From an uncultured Candidatus Saccharibacteria bacterium (lineage in GTDB: Bacteria; Patescibacteriota; Saccharimonadia; Saccharimonadales; Saccharimonadaceae), in contig CAMIHP010000008.1 in NCBI GenBank assembly GCA_946222005.1, positions 1 to 44,330 of the forward strand: a stretch of DNA of 44,330 nucleotides, in the 5' to 3' direction. The notes beneath the pieces were generated by a model, which had not been told where the DNA came from, ran no database searches, and saw only the letters and a list, made by a program, of their open reading frames with translations. Positions 31,186 to 39,441 of this stretch are shown in pieces; the first letter of the stretch is position 1, and each line of letters begins with the position of its first letter. The translations under genes and the position numbers were made by a program.

Positions 31186-32628
31186 ATGACATGGTGGCAA
31201 CGGCGAATTCACCCAACATGGCAGCTCACAATGTGCTGCGGTGGCATCGTTGGTGGAGTGGCACTAGCCCAGTGGTGGCCGTACACTGGGTGGTGGTGGC
31301 TTGTTGTAGCTGGCGGCGGTATTGCTTGTGCACTGCATCAAAGCCGGCGGTGGTGTCTTATTCTCATATTGATTGCTGGGCTTATAGTCGGCCTGGTGCG
31401 CGGTGGGAGTGATCAGCAGCAACAGCGCTCTTACGCTGCATTATTTGGGCACGTAGCGACAATCACTGGGCAGGTGCAGGACGACCCTGATACAAATCAA
31501 CGCAATCAACTCGTCGTGAGGCTCGGCGCTATTCGCCTCAATGGCCGCTCGCTACCTGGCACAGTATGGGTAAGTCTGCACGGCAACCCTGCAGCCCGCC
31601 GCAGTGATTGGCTGGTTGTGCGAGGCAAGCTCAAGCCTGGCTTTGGCAACTTTGCTGCTGTCATGCAGCGTGCTCATGTGGAGCACATTGTTAAGCCACA
31701 ACCTGGTGATGTCGCTCTGCAGGTGCGTGATTGGTTTGCCGAGCATATTCGCCATGCAATTCACGAGCCAGCAGCTAGCCTTGGCAGTGGCTATGTTCTT
31801 GGCCAAAAGCGCGCTCTGCCGCACGATATCCAAGAAGCAATGCGCACTACTGGCCTCACCCATATCGTAGTGGCCAGTGGATACAACCTCACAATCCTCG
31901 TCCGCCTCGCTCGGCGCTTGTTTGCCAAGGTATCACGCTATCTTGCGGTACTTACCAGTGCAAGTCTCGTCCTTGGCTTTGTCGCCATCGCTGGCCTAAG
32001 CCCAAGTATGACACGCGCCGGCTTGGTAGCTGGGCTCAGCATTTGGGCTTGGGCATATGGTCGTGCGTTTCACCCCATTACACTACTGGCAGTAGCAAGT
32101 GCCGCCACAGTACTATGGAACCCAAGCTATGTCTGGGGAGATATTGGCTGGCAGCTAAGCTTTGCATCCTTCGCTGGAGTGATGATTCTTGCACCGCTGT
32201 TGCAGCGCTATTTCTTTGGCCCAGCAGAGCCATCAATCGGCCGCCAAGTCTTGGGCGAGACAGTCTCTGCACAGCTTGCTACACTACCAATTAGCCTCGC
32301 AGCATTTGGGCAATTATCGCTCGTGGCACTGCCAGCCAATCTACTCATTGTGCCATGGGTGCCACTGGCGATGCTTCTCACGTGCATTGCTGGGGTTGGG
32401 GCGCTTGTGTGGCCATCGGCGGCGACAGTGTTTGGCGCACCAGCACAATGGCTGCTCGATGCAATGCTGTGGGTTGTCCAGCAATGTGCCGCCTTCCCTT
32501 GGGCGCAGCTCGATTTTGCGCTGCCATGGTGGGGTGTAGCGCTGTGGTATAGTGGGCTCATTGGCCTCTGCTGGTGGCTCTGGCGGGCAACTGGCTACTC
32601 GCTACGCAATACCTCGCTCGTAGAATAA
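31186..32628 (+). CDS. comEC: ComEC/Rec2-family DNA-uptake channel, without metallo-beta-lactamase domain
   Basis: Polytopic membrane protein that forms the DNA import channel. The 480-residue protein has an N-terminal pair of membrane helices and a periplasmic OB-like part (about 60-190: GQVQDDPD, VVRGKLKPG), then the competence domain with the TGLTHIVVASGYNLTI signature, SPSMTRAG and about eight further helices to residue 475. The metallo-beta-lactamase domain that follows in long ComEC proteins is absent, so any nuclease activity would come from another protein. Its neighbours are tRNA-Lys and yebC; the pilus operon provides the surface part. Confidence 0.93.
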   Translation: MTWWQRRIHPTWQLTMCCGGIVGGVALAQWWPYTGWWWLVVAGGGIACALHQSRRWCLILILIAGLIVGLVRGGSDQQQQRSYAALFGHVATITGQVQDDPDTNQRNQLVVRLGAIRLNGRSLPGTVWVSLHGNPAARRSDWLVVRGKLKPGFGNFAAVMQRAHVEHIVKPQPGDVALQVRDWFAEHIRHAIHEPAASLGSGYVLGQKRALPHDIQEAMRTTGLTHIVVASGYNLTILVRLARRLFAKVSRYLAVLTSASLVLGFVAIAGLSPSMTRAGLVAGLSIWAWAYGRAFHPITLLAVASAATVLWNPSYVWGDIGWQLSFASFAGVMILAPLLQRYFFGPAEPSIGRQVLGETVSAQLATLPISLAAFGQLSLVALPANLLIVPWVPLAMLLTCIAGVGALVWPSAATVFGAPAQWLLDAMLWVVQQCAAFPWAQLDFALPWWGVALWYSGLIGLCWWLWRATGYSLRNTSLVE

Positions 32629-32641
32629 CAACTACCCAATA

Positions 32642-32650
32642 TGCTACAAT
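32642..32650 (+). promoter_or_regulatory. Extended -10 of yebC
   Basis: TGC-TACAAT (TACAAT 32645-32650), then a leader of about 25 nt containing the Shine-Dalgarno AAGGAG five bases before ATG 32682. Confidence 0.65.
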
Positions 32651-32681
32651 GAGTGAAAGATAGAACAATCAAGGAGAACCT

Positions 32682-33386
32682 ATGTCTGGACACAGTAAAT
32701 GGGCCACGACCCATCGCCAAAAGGCCGTGGTTGATGCAAAGCGCGGCGCAGCCTTTACCAAGCTTGGCAATATGATTGCCATTGCAGCCCGTGGTGGCAC
32801 CGATCCAACAACCAACTCAAGCCTCGCATTGGCCATCGAGAAGGCTCGAGCAGCCAATATGCCCAACGCCAACATCCAGCGGGCAATTGATCGCATCAAC
32901 GATAAAAATGCTGCCGCACTCGAAGAGGCAGTCTATGAGGGCTACGGCCCAGGTGGTGTTGGCATCATTATCGAGACAGCAACCGACAACAAGAATCGCA
33001 CCCACCCAGAGGTCCGCACCGCTCTCACTAAGAATGGCGGCACTATGGCAGATAGCGGCAGTGTGATGTTTCAGTTTGCGCGCAAAGGCGTGATCCGCGT
33101 AGCAGCCAGTGGCGAAGAAGCGCTCCTCACCGTGCTAGACGCTGGGGCTGAGGATGCAGCAGAAGAAGATGGCGGCCTCATCGTCTATACCGACAAAAAG
33201 GAGCTTGCCAAAGTTCGCGAAGCTTTGCTCTCAGCTGGCATGACTGTTGAAGATGCAGAGCTCCAGTATGTACCCAACAATACCGTTGCTATCGAGGATG
33301 ATGAGACCGCTCGCAAGCTTACCAAAATTATCGACGCACTTGAAGTACTCGATGATGTGACAAACGTTGCAACGAACGCTGCGTAA
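32682..33386 (+). CDS. yebC: YebC/TACO1-family protein
   Basis: YebC proteins have been linked to transcription control and to relieving ribosome stalling at polyproline; which applies here is unknown. The 234-residue protein starts MSGHSKWATTHRQKAV, the family signature (usually M-A-G-H-S-K-W), with GRGGxDPxxN-type block AARGGTDPTTNSSLA, the GYGPGGVG loop and the acidic domain II to the end. Length near normal (240-250). Monocistronic with promoter and terminator. Confidence 0.95.
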   Translation: MSGHSKWATTHRQKAVVDAKRGAAFTKLGNMIAIAARGGTDPTTNSSLALAIEKARAANMPNANIQRAIDRINDKNAAALEEAVYEGYGPGGVGIIIETATDNKNRTHPEVRTALTKNGGTMADSGSVMFQFARKGVIRVAASGEEALLTVLDAGAEDAAEEDGGLIVYTDKKELAKVREALLSAGMTVEDAELQYVPNNTVAIEDDETARKLTKIIDALEVLDDVTNVATNAA

Positions 33387-33424
33387 TACCCACTAGAGCT
33401 ACACGCGAATCACAACACTAAAAC

Positions 33425-33449
33425 GACCCTCTATCATGAGGGTCATTTT
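33425..33449 (+). terminator. Terminator after yebC
   Basis: GACCCTC (33425-33431) / GAGGGTC (33438-33444) with a 6-nt loop, followed by ATTTTG; the A run before the left arm makes it potentially bidirectional for the convergent gene at 33503. Confidence 0.8.
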
Positions 33450-33502
33450 GCTAAGCACATCAACGTATACACTTATCGAGTGACACGCGCAAGAAGTATC
33501 TA

Positions 33503-33985
33503 TCACTTTTTCTTATGTAGTTTTACGCCCTTTGCGCGAGCCACGAGCGTGTCAACAAGGGCACACGCAAACCCCATCGTTACAACCGCTGCATGAGACC
33601 CATCCAGTGCTGCCACAACCGTCTTGCTTGTCTCATCAACCGGCACAAGGCTACTCAGCGCACCAAACAGCACATACACTGCCACAATACCAAAGACAAG
33701 CGAGCCACCAATTCGCCACCAGCGCTGGCTTATCACCGAGCCACAACACACCAACGCCACGGCTGGTAGCATCGTCAGCACAATCGTCACCACTGCAAGC
33801 AAGGTAGACCGGTCAATACCTATACCAACCCCAGCAGCATATGGCACAACATCTGCCGCCCACAGCTGCGTCACTACCATACCAACCGCCAAGCCCATGA
33901 CTGGTAGCCCAAAATGCCGCTTGGCTACATACACCAAACCAGCCAAAACCACAGCCGTGCCAACAAGTAATCCAAGCAACATCAT
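33503..33985 (-). CDS. Small polytopic membrane protein of unknown function
   Basis: A 160-residue protein with about five hydrophobic segments (2-22, 28-50, 62-82, 88-110, 128-148) and a basic C-terminus (KGVKLHKKK). The fold and topology slightly resemble CvpA-like proteins, but I do not recognise a family. The leaderless-type promoter, TGG-TATAAT six bases before ATG, fixes the start. Monocistronic, convergent with yebC. Confidence 0.65.
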   Translation of the reverse strand: MMLLGLLVGTAVVLAGLVYVAKRHFGLPVMGLAVGMVVTQLWAADVVPYAAGVGIGIDRSTLLAVVTIVLTMLPAVALVCCGSVISQRWWRIGGSLVFGIVAVYVLFGALSSLVPVDETSKTVVAALDGSHAAVVTMGFACALVDTLVARAKGVKLHKKK

Positions 33986-33991
33986 GCCATC

Positions 33992-34000
33992 ATTATACCA
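33992..34000 (-). promoter_or_regulatory. Extended -10 of the membrane protein, leaderless type
   Basis: Minus-strand TGG-TATAAT (TATAAT 33992-33997), six bases before ATG 33985. Confidence 0.7.
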
Positions 34001-34053
34001 TGACGCTGCTTCGACATAAGCGTTATGAGAGACGCCACAATGCGCTTGGGTAC

Positions 34054-34971
34054 TTATGCCCCAACACGATCCTTCTTGTGCTGCCGCTTTGCATTGCGCT
34101 CGATGTATTCGATGATAGGCTTGGCCACATTGCGCCGCGTAATTTTCTCTATCCCAAAGCCTGGGCTCGCATTGACCTCAAGCACCAACGGCCCACGACT
34201 CGAGCGCATAAAGTCAACACCCGCCACCGTCAAGCCCATCGCCTTAGCTGCCCGCAAACACATGCGACGCTCGGTATCCGTTAAGCGGATCGGCGTCCCC
34301 TCACCCCCTTTATGGAGATTAGAGCGAAAGTCGTCATCTAGGCTCTGGCGCTTCATACTCGCCACTACACGACTCCCCACCACAAAGGCGCGGATATCCA
34401 CCCCAGCCGATTCACGAATAAATTCTTGCAAAAGGATATTTGTCCCATCCTCGTTGGTGAGGTATAACGCCTGAAGCACTGACTTTGCCGCCTTCTTTGT
34501 CTCTGCCAACACCACGCCATTGCCATGAGTACCACGGGCGAGTTTGATGATGACTGGTGTACCACCAAGTTCATTGAGCAGGTCGTCTATATCGGCTGAG
34601 TTGCGGCTAAACACCGTCTTAGGAATAGCCACTCCACCTCGGGCCAGCAGCTGCGTCGAGCGGAGCTTATCGCGCGCCCGGGTAATTGCAATCGAGCGAT
34701 TAACAAAAAGCGTGCGTGGGTATGCCATTTCTAACTGGCGCGCCACTGCTGTGCCATAGCGAGTCATATTACTCGCAATACGGGGGATTATTGCATCGTA
34801 TTGATCAAGCGCCTGTCCACCATACATCACCGTTGGGTTCTTCTCATCAATCGTCACATAACATTTGCGGTATTTTATGATTTTTACAATATGATCACGC
34901 TTTTCCGCCTCTTCCTTGAGGCGAAGTGTTGAATAATTAACATTGCCGTTGCTTAGTATTGCTATCTTCAT
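34054..34971 (-). CDS. rimK: RimK-type ATP-grasp alpha-L-glutamate ligase
   Basis: RimK adds glutamate residues to the C-terminus of ribosomal protein S6 in E. coli and Pseudomonas. The 305-residue product has the RimK N-terminal domain, the ATP-grasp core with KLARGTHGNGV, the DIRAFVVGSRVVASMKRQ and DDFRSNLHKGGEG blocks, and the Mg-binding motif GVDFMRSSRGPLVLEVNASPG. These match RimK rather than other ATP-grasp ligases. The substrate here is not proven. No Shine-Dalgarno is visible; the gene lies 42 nt after the retropepsin-fused ligase and is probably co-transcribed with it. Confidence 0.93.
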   Translation of the reverse strand: MKIAILSNGNVNYSTLRLKEEAEKRDHIVKIIKYRKCYVTIDEKNPTVMYGGQALDQYDAIIPRIASNMTRYGTAVARQLEMAYPRTLFVNRSIAITRARDKLRSTQLLARGGVAIPKTVFSRNSADIDDLLNELGGTPVIIKLARGTHGNGVVLAETKKAAKSVLQALYLTNEDGTNILLQEFIRESAGVDIRAFVVGSRVVASMKRQSLDDDFRSNLHKGGEGTPIRLTDTERRMCLRAAKAMGLTVAGVDFMRSSRGPLVLEVNASPGFGIEKITRRNVAKPIIEYIERNAKRQHKKDRVGA

Positions 34972-35013
34972 GATTGTTCTGTTGCTGCTATTACTTTTTA
35001 GTTATTATCTTTA

Positions 35014-36393
35014 TTAATATTTCCAATCTATCTCATTTTGTTCGTTGAGCTCAACATTAACGATAAAGCGCGACCGAAGTAACTTACGTCCTATCAAAAG
35101 TGGATAACCCATAGCCGAGCGATCACTCAAGGTAATACTTGCCATGAAACGTATATTATCAAGGCTTATTTTTGTTTTGATAGTATAACGGACTTGTATA
35201 TGACCATTCGAGCTGCGAACTTTTTGGGTGTAAAAATCGCGAACTCGATGGGTTTCTGCTTTGCCAGATTTTGTTTGAATAAATTCTCCAGGAACAATAT
35301 CAAAAACAAGCTCTTTGACTACACCACTTTTTTCAATATGGATATTCTCTGCGTGAAGTGTAGATGAATAAGCACCTGTGTCTATTTTTGCTACAACAGA
35401 CTCTATGTTGAGTTCAGGTAGTATTGCAATTGCTCTTCGTCCTATAATTTTTCGAGGCTTGCTGCGCCGACGTTTCATATTTTGGCGCATCAACAGTCGC
35501 AAACCATCATTAAATAGAGTGCTATTTACAGACGCATAAGCTCCTGTTACAATTTGTGAACCTTGATTTACTTCAAGGATATACCATTTTTTTGTGTGCT
35601 TATCTTGTATAATGTCTACACCAGCAAATTGAAGCTCAGATGCAGCAGCCGCACGCTTTGCTAAGTTCAATAACCTCTCTGGTGCATCCTCAGTAGCAAG
35701 TAGCTCGCCTCTGCCACCTGCAGATATATTATTGAGATGAGATAACTGATCGCTAACTCGTTTTAGAACAAATTTTGATACCCCACCATATACCCCAACT
35801 CGGTAATCTCCATCATTTGGAATGTAGGATTGGAACAAATAATTGATATCTTCATTTTTCTCTTCCTCTAAAATTTGTTTTGCCTCATCAACAGTCACAA
35901 GATAGTTGTTCTGACCTTTCGTGCCATACACGTCTTTCATGATAAAGCGCTCACCTAGAAGATCTATAGCACGTGTCTCAAAAATAATTTCTTGATTATG
36001 ACAATATAACGTCTGAGGAACACGATTGCCTGCTGCCCACTGTTTAAAAAGGGTGACTAACTTCGACTGACCTCGTCCATGTGCTAGCATATCAGCAAAA
36101 GGAACACCCTTTGCAAAGAGGTAATGAGCTAACGCAACTGCCTCATCAGCTAAGCCGCTCCAAGATTTTAGATAAACAAACTGCGCATCACCAAGATCAA
36201 ACCCCGTTCGAGCATCTACAACACTCGTCTTGTCATGACTAACATGATATATCAAATTTTCGAGTGCCACGGTCTTTACATCAGCCTCAGGGAAGTTACC
36301 AGATTTTACTAACCGCCGAGCAAAGCCACCATAGCGCGTACTTGTATCGGTACCCTCCCTCGAGAAAACAAACACAATTGTCGGGCAGTTCAT
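35014..36393 (-). CDS. ATP-grasp ligase fused to a RimB-type retropepsin domain
   Basis: A 459-residue two-domain protein. Residues 1-315 form a RimK-like ATP-grasp ligase: VYGTKGQNN (loop, 155-163), QSYIPNDGDYRV (188-199), HLNNISAGGRGE (219-230) and Mg site D260/E274/N276 in EVNQGSQ. Residues 317-459 match the RimB/DUF785 aspartic peptidase family, with the active-site block AKIDTGAYSS (335-344, D338) and PLLIGRKLL near the end. A ligase and a protease in one chain suggest adding and removing peptide tags. It overlaps the upstream ATP-grasp gene by four bases (ATGA). By eye it is more AT-rich than its flanks. Confidence 0.88.
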   Translation of the reverse strand: MNCPTIVFVFSREGTDTSTRYGGFARRLVKSGNFPEADVKTVALENLIYHVSHDKTSVVDARTGFDLGDAQFVYLKSWSGLADEAVALAHYLFAKGVPFADMLAHGRGQSKLVTLFKQWAAGNRVPQTLYCHNQEIIFETRAIDLLGERFIMKDVYGTKGQNNYLVTVDEAKQILEEEKNEDINYLFQSYIPNDGDYRVGVYGGVSKFVLKRVSDQLSHLNNISAGGRGELLATEDAPERLLNLAKRAAAASELQFAGVDIIQDKHTKKWYILEVNQGSQIVTGAYASVNSTLFNDGLRLLMRQNMKRRRSKPRKIIGRRAIAILPELNIESVVAKIDTGAYSSTLHAENIHIEKSGVVKELVFDIVPGEFIQTKSGKAETHRVRDFYTQKVRSSNGHIQVRYTIKTKISLDNIRFMASITLSDRSAMGYPLLIGRKLLRSRFIVNVELNEQNEIDWKY

Positions 36394-37313
36394 TGTGTTA
36401 TTTTCTCCATATACTTCAATAGAGCATCCATCTTGTGTTCTATTTCTGCGCCAATTTCTATTTGAGGTGTTTGGTTAACTTCGAGAATATAAGGTTGGCC
36501 AGTTTCTTTGTGGATCATCAAATCAACTCCAGCAAAGCTATCACGATGAAGCGCCTGAGCTGCCGCCAATACAGATTCTTGCGCGACAATCGATAAAGTA
36601 TCTAGCGCAACCCTCTCACCTTTGCCACCAGCCGATGTATTATTGAGGTGAGAGTCACTTGTTGCATCTCGTGATCGTTTTAGAACAAATTTAATTTTCC
36701 CACCAAAAACCAAACATCGATAGTCATGGTCATTCGGTATGTATTCTTGAATAAGAAATTGTGTTTTTTTGTGGCAATTTAATATCTTTACTAAGTCTTG
36801 GTAGGTCTCAACTAAGAAATTATTTTTACCACCATAGCCGTCTGCCGCCTTAACAATAAGCGGATATAAAAAGGGAGGGTTCTTTCGAAATACTTTTTTT
36901 ATCTGACGGTGGCTACTAATAAAGGTGTCCGGCAAAGGAATTTTCTTATCTGCAAGACAAGTAACTTCACCTACCTTTGTCATTGGCATTATTCTGAGTA
37001 GTTCTTTGCTAAAAAACGGCACTTTGTGTGTTTTCGCATACTGTGCAACAGCTAGAGCTTGTTGTTGTGCTTTATACCACAGTTCAAAATAAATACCGTC
37101 GAAGCTTGCTATGTCGCGATTTGTCAGTGTATCAATTATTGATAGCTGGTTATCTTTAACGCAAATATGTATATCAGATAGCGACCCTCTGTAAAGCTGT
37201 AGAGGATACTGCTGCGATCGAGCAGAAAGACGATCAAAAAGCATTTCAATATAACCACGCTTGTGGTTACGATAACTAAACATGACTAAAATATCTCTTT
37301 TTTCTTGTATCAT
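36390..37313 (-). CDS. ATP-grasp ligase, stand-alone paralogue
   Basis: A 307-residue ATP-grasp protein homologous to the N-terminal part of its downstream neighbour: VKAADGYGGKNNFLV, QEYIPNDHDYRC, HLNNTSAGGKGERVAL and FAGVDLMIHKETGQP with EVNQTPQIEIG. No RimB domain follows. It heads the three-gene cluster. ATG 37313 is taken; GTG 37325 is possible, and neither has a Shine-Dalgarno. The promoter TTGACT-N16-TATAAA lies at 37351-37378. The amino acid or peptide it ligates is unknown. Confidence 0.85.
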   Translation of the reverse strand: MIQEKRDILVMFSYRNHKRGYIEMLFDRLSARSQQYPLQLYRGSLSDIHICVKDNQLSIIDTLTNRDIASFDGIYFELWYKAQQQALAVAQYAKTHKVPFFSKELLRIMPMTKVGEVTCLADKKIPLPDTFISSHRQIKKVFRKNPPFLYPLIVKAADGYGGKNNFLVETYQDLVKILNCHKKTQFLIQEYIPNDHDYRCLVFGGKIKFVLKRSRDATSDSHLNNTSAGGKGERVALDTLSIVAQESVLAAAQALHRDSFAGVDLMIHKETGQPYILEVNQTPQIEIGAEIEHKMDALLKYMEKITQ

Positions 37314-37350
37314 TTTAGATATCACTAATTTAGCAATGTTTCACACTCTA

Positions 37351-37378
37351 TTTATACATTGTTTATGAAAAGAGTCAA
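37351..37378 (-). promoter_or_regulatory. Promoter of the ATP-grasp cluster
   Basis: Minus-strand TTGACT (37373-37378), 16-nt spacer, TATAAA (37351-37356); leader of about 30 nt. Confidence 0.7.
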
Positions 37379-37463
37379 TAGCCTTTCAATCTATCATTAA
37401 TACGTTAGACTATTGGCGCTGTACAAGTATCTTAGGGGCTAACTTCTACTAACAGTTTCTATG

Positions 37464-38585
37464 TTACAGCCCAAATATCCCCTTCCGCCCAAGCGTGTCA
37501 TTAAACTCGCGGAGGATCTCCTTTTGGCGGCGGTTTAGTTTGGTTGGGGTGTCGACCACTACCGTGACGATATGAGGCCCACGCTTATCGCTTCGCATAT
37601 GTGGCACGCCATGGCCAGATAGTTTGAAGTCTGTACCCGATTGCGTACCAGCTGGCACCTTCATCGTAATCGTCCCGTCGACTGTCTTGACGTCGAGCTC
37701 AGCACCGAGCGCTGCATCCGCCATGCCAATATGCTCCTCACTCAGGATTACGTCACCTTCACGACTGAACGTCTTGTGTGGATTGACCCGTACCTGCACG
37801 TAGAGATCGCCCTTGCTGCCACCACCGACAGCTTCGCCACGACCACGGAGGCGAATCGTCGAGCCATTATCGATACCGGCGGGGATCTTGACTGTAATCG
37901 TCTGCTCACGACGCTGCACGCCACTCCCTTGGCAGACCGTACAAGCCTTCTCTGGTATTTGCCCACGACCTTGGCAGGTCTCGCACGTTACCGCCTGCTG
38001 AATAGGGCCAAACATTGTGTTCATTGTCCGCACACGCTGGCCAGTACCTTTACAATCTGGGCAGCTCTTGAGGCTTGAGCCTGGCTCGACGGTACTACCG
38101 TGGCAATGCTCGCATTCGTCATCAAGCGTTAGTGCAAGGGCAACTTCTTTGCCAAAGATCGCTTCTTCAAACTCGAGCGTCACACTCGTCTCGACATCAC
38201 GACCACGCGATGGGCCTTGGCTCGTACCACCGCCAGCAGCGCCACCAAAGAACTGGCCAAAGATATCTCCCAGGCCACCATCACCAAAATCAAAGTGGAT
38301 ATTCTGCCCTTGGCCAAAGTCGCCAAAACCAGTGAATGGGTTGCCGCCACCACTACCGCCAGTAGCGCCACCAACGCCCGCATGGCCAAATTGGTCATAC
38401 CGCTGGCGCTTTTGCTTATCTTTCAGGACCTCATACGCTTCATTAATTTCTTTGAATTTCTCTTCACTCCCACCCGCTTTATCTGGGTGGTACTTCACTG
38501 CCAATTTGCGGAATGCCCGCTTGATGTCATCATCGCTGGCGCTTTTGGCAACACCAAGCACCTCATAATAATCTCGCTTCGCCAT
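37464..38585 (-). CDS. dnaJ: Chaperone DnaJ
   Basis: Hsp40 co-chaperone that delivers unfolded proteins to DnaK and stimulates its ATPase. The 373-residue protein has the J domain with HPD (33-35), a Gly/Phe-rich linker, four zinc-finger repeats (CEHCHGST, CPDCKGTG, CETCQGRG, CTVCQGSG) and two C-terminal beta domains. It stands alone, without grpE or dnaK adjacent. ATG 38585 is chosen over GTG 38612, which would lie inside the CIRCE operator. A CIRCE element lies directly upstream of its -10 box, so it is expected to be HrcA-repressed and heat-induced. Confidence 0.97.
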   Translation of the reverse strand: MAKRDYYEVLGVAKSASDDDIKRAFRKLAVKYHPDKAGGSEEKFKEINEAYEVLKDKQKRQRYDQFGHAGVGGATGGSGGGNPFTGFGDFGQGQNIHFDFGDGGLGDIFGQFFGGAAGGGTSQGPSRGRDVETSVTLEFEEAIFGKEVALALTLDDECEHCHGSTVEPGSSLKSCPDCKGTGQRVRTMNTMFGPIQQAVTCETCQGRGQIPEKACTVCQGSGVQRREQTITVKIPAGIDNGSTIRLRGRGEAVGGGSKGDLYVQVRVNPHKTFSREGDVILSEEHIGMADAALGAELDVKTVDGTITMKVPAGTQSGTDFKLSGHGVPHMRSDKRGPHIVTVVVDTPTKLNRRQKEILREFNDTLGRKGIFGL

Positions 38586-38594
38586 ATCTGTCTT

Positions 38595-38600
38595 AGTATA
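38595..38600 (-). promoter_or_regulatory. -10 box of dnaJ
   Basis: Minus-strand TATACT, nine bases before ATG 38585; the leader would be two to three nt. Confidence 0.6.
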
Positions 38601-38605
38601 GCCAA

Positions 38606-38632
38606 TTGGCACTCTAATTGCAAGAGTGCTAA
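38606..38632. promoter_or_regulatory. CIRCE operator (HrcA binding site) of dnaJ
   Basis: TTGGCACTC-N9-GAGTGCTAA differs from the CIRCE consensus (TTAGCACTC-N9-GAGTGCTAA) at one position. It occupies the -35 region of dnaJ, which is the expected operator place. HrcA itself is not in the window. Confidence 0.92.
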
Positions 38633-38643
38633 CAGATCATTCC

Positions 38644-39297
38644 TTATGTTTCGGCGATGATCGATATATAGTCGTGTTTCGTAACGATAAGGTGGTCGAG
38701 CAACTGGATGCCAAGCAGCTTACCTGCTTCGGCCAAGCGCTGCGTTGTCTCTCGGTCGGCCTGGCTTGCGATAAGCTGCCCACTAGGATGATTATGCGCC
38801 ACAATAATCCCTGCTGCTCGGTCGGCAATTGCATCTGTAAAGACTTCTCGTGGGTGCACCAGGCTAGCAGTTAGCGTACCAATAGTAATCGTGCGTTTGG
38901 CGATCAAGCGATGCGCTCCATCAAGCGTCAAGCAGACAAAATGCTCCTGTCGTTTGTCGCGAATATCAGTGAGCTGCTCTGCTGCTTTGCTCGGCTCATC
39001 AATGATAGGCTGGTCACTTTTGAGCAGATAGCGCCGCGCTAGTTCAAAGTTTGCAAGAATCACCGTTACCTTAGCCGCACCAAGGCCAGTTATCTTAGAG
39101 AGCTCCTCATGAGTCAGATCACCTCCATGCGTGCGCAAAGCTTTCAGTACACAGCGCGCAATTTTGCCAACGTCAGCTTGCGCATTACCGCTGCCGATAA
39201 TAGCCATAAGAAGCTCGAGGTCACTCAGGCGAGCTGCTCCATCTCGCGCCAGCTTCTCTCGTGGGCGATCACTTGGTCGTCTGTCGCGCATTCGCAT
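38644..39297 (-). CDS. radC: RadC / JAMM-domain DNA repair protein
   Basis: A 217-residue protein with the N-terminal helix-hairpin-helix region (LSKITGLGAAKVTVIL, 67-81) and the C-terminal MPN/JAMM metalloprotease-like domain. HxHPxG is at 168-173 (AHNHPSG) and D181 completes the zinc site. RadC has been tied to recombination and to natural competence, which suits the comEC and recA content here. ATG 39297 has GGGAG eight bases upstream; ATG 39303 would leave only two bases. The promoter TATACT is at 39330-39335. Confidence 0.92.
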   Translation of the reverse strand: MRMRDRRPSDRPREKLARDGAARLSDLELLMAIIGSGNAQADVGKIARCVLKALRTHGGDLTHEELSKITGLGAAKVTVILANFELARRYLLKSDQPIIDEPSKAAEQLTDIRDKRQEHFVCLTLDGAHRLIAKRTITIGTLTASLVHPREVFTDAIADRAAGIIVAHNHPSGQLIASQADRETTQRLAEAGKLLGIQLLDHLIVTKHDYISIIAET

Positions 39298-39329
39298 TGG
39301 CATCTCTCCCTTCACGCTATATCCCTTAT

Positions 39330-39335
39330 AGTATA
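39330..39335 (-). promoter_or_regulatory. -10 box of radC
   Basis: Minus-strand TATACT with a weak TTGGTG 17 nt upstream; the leader carries the Shine-Dalgarno GGGAG. Confidence 0.55.
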
Positions 39336-39441
39336 CCGGAACATTGTGCAAACACCAATTAGGTATTTTCGTTATGTGGCGCAGATGCGATTCCTGCTCT
39401 CAAGATACAGACTGGAGTCGCTTCAGGCTCTATCGCCTGTT

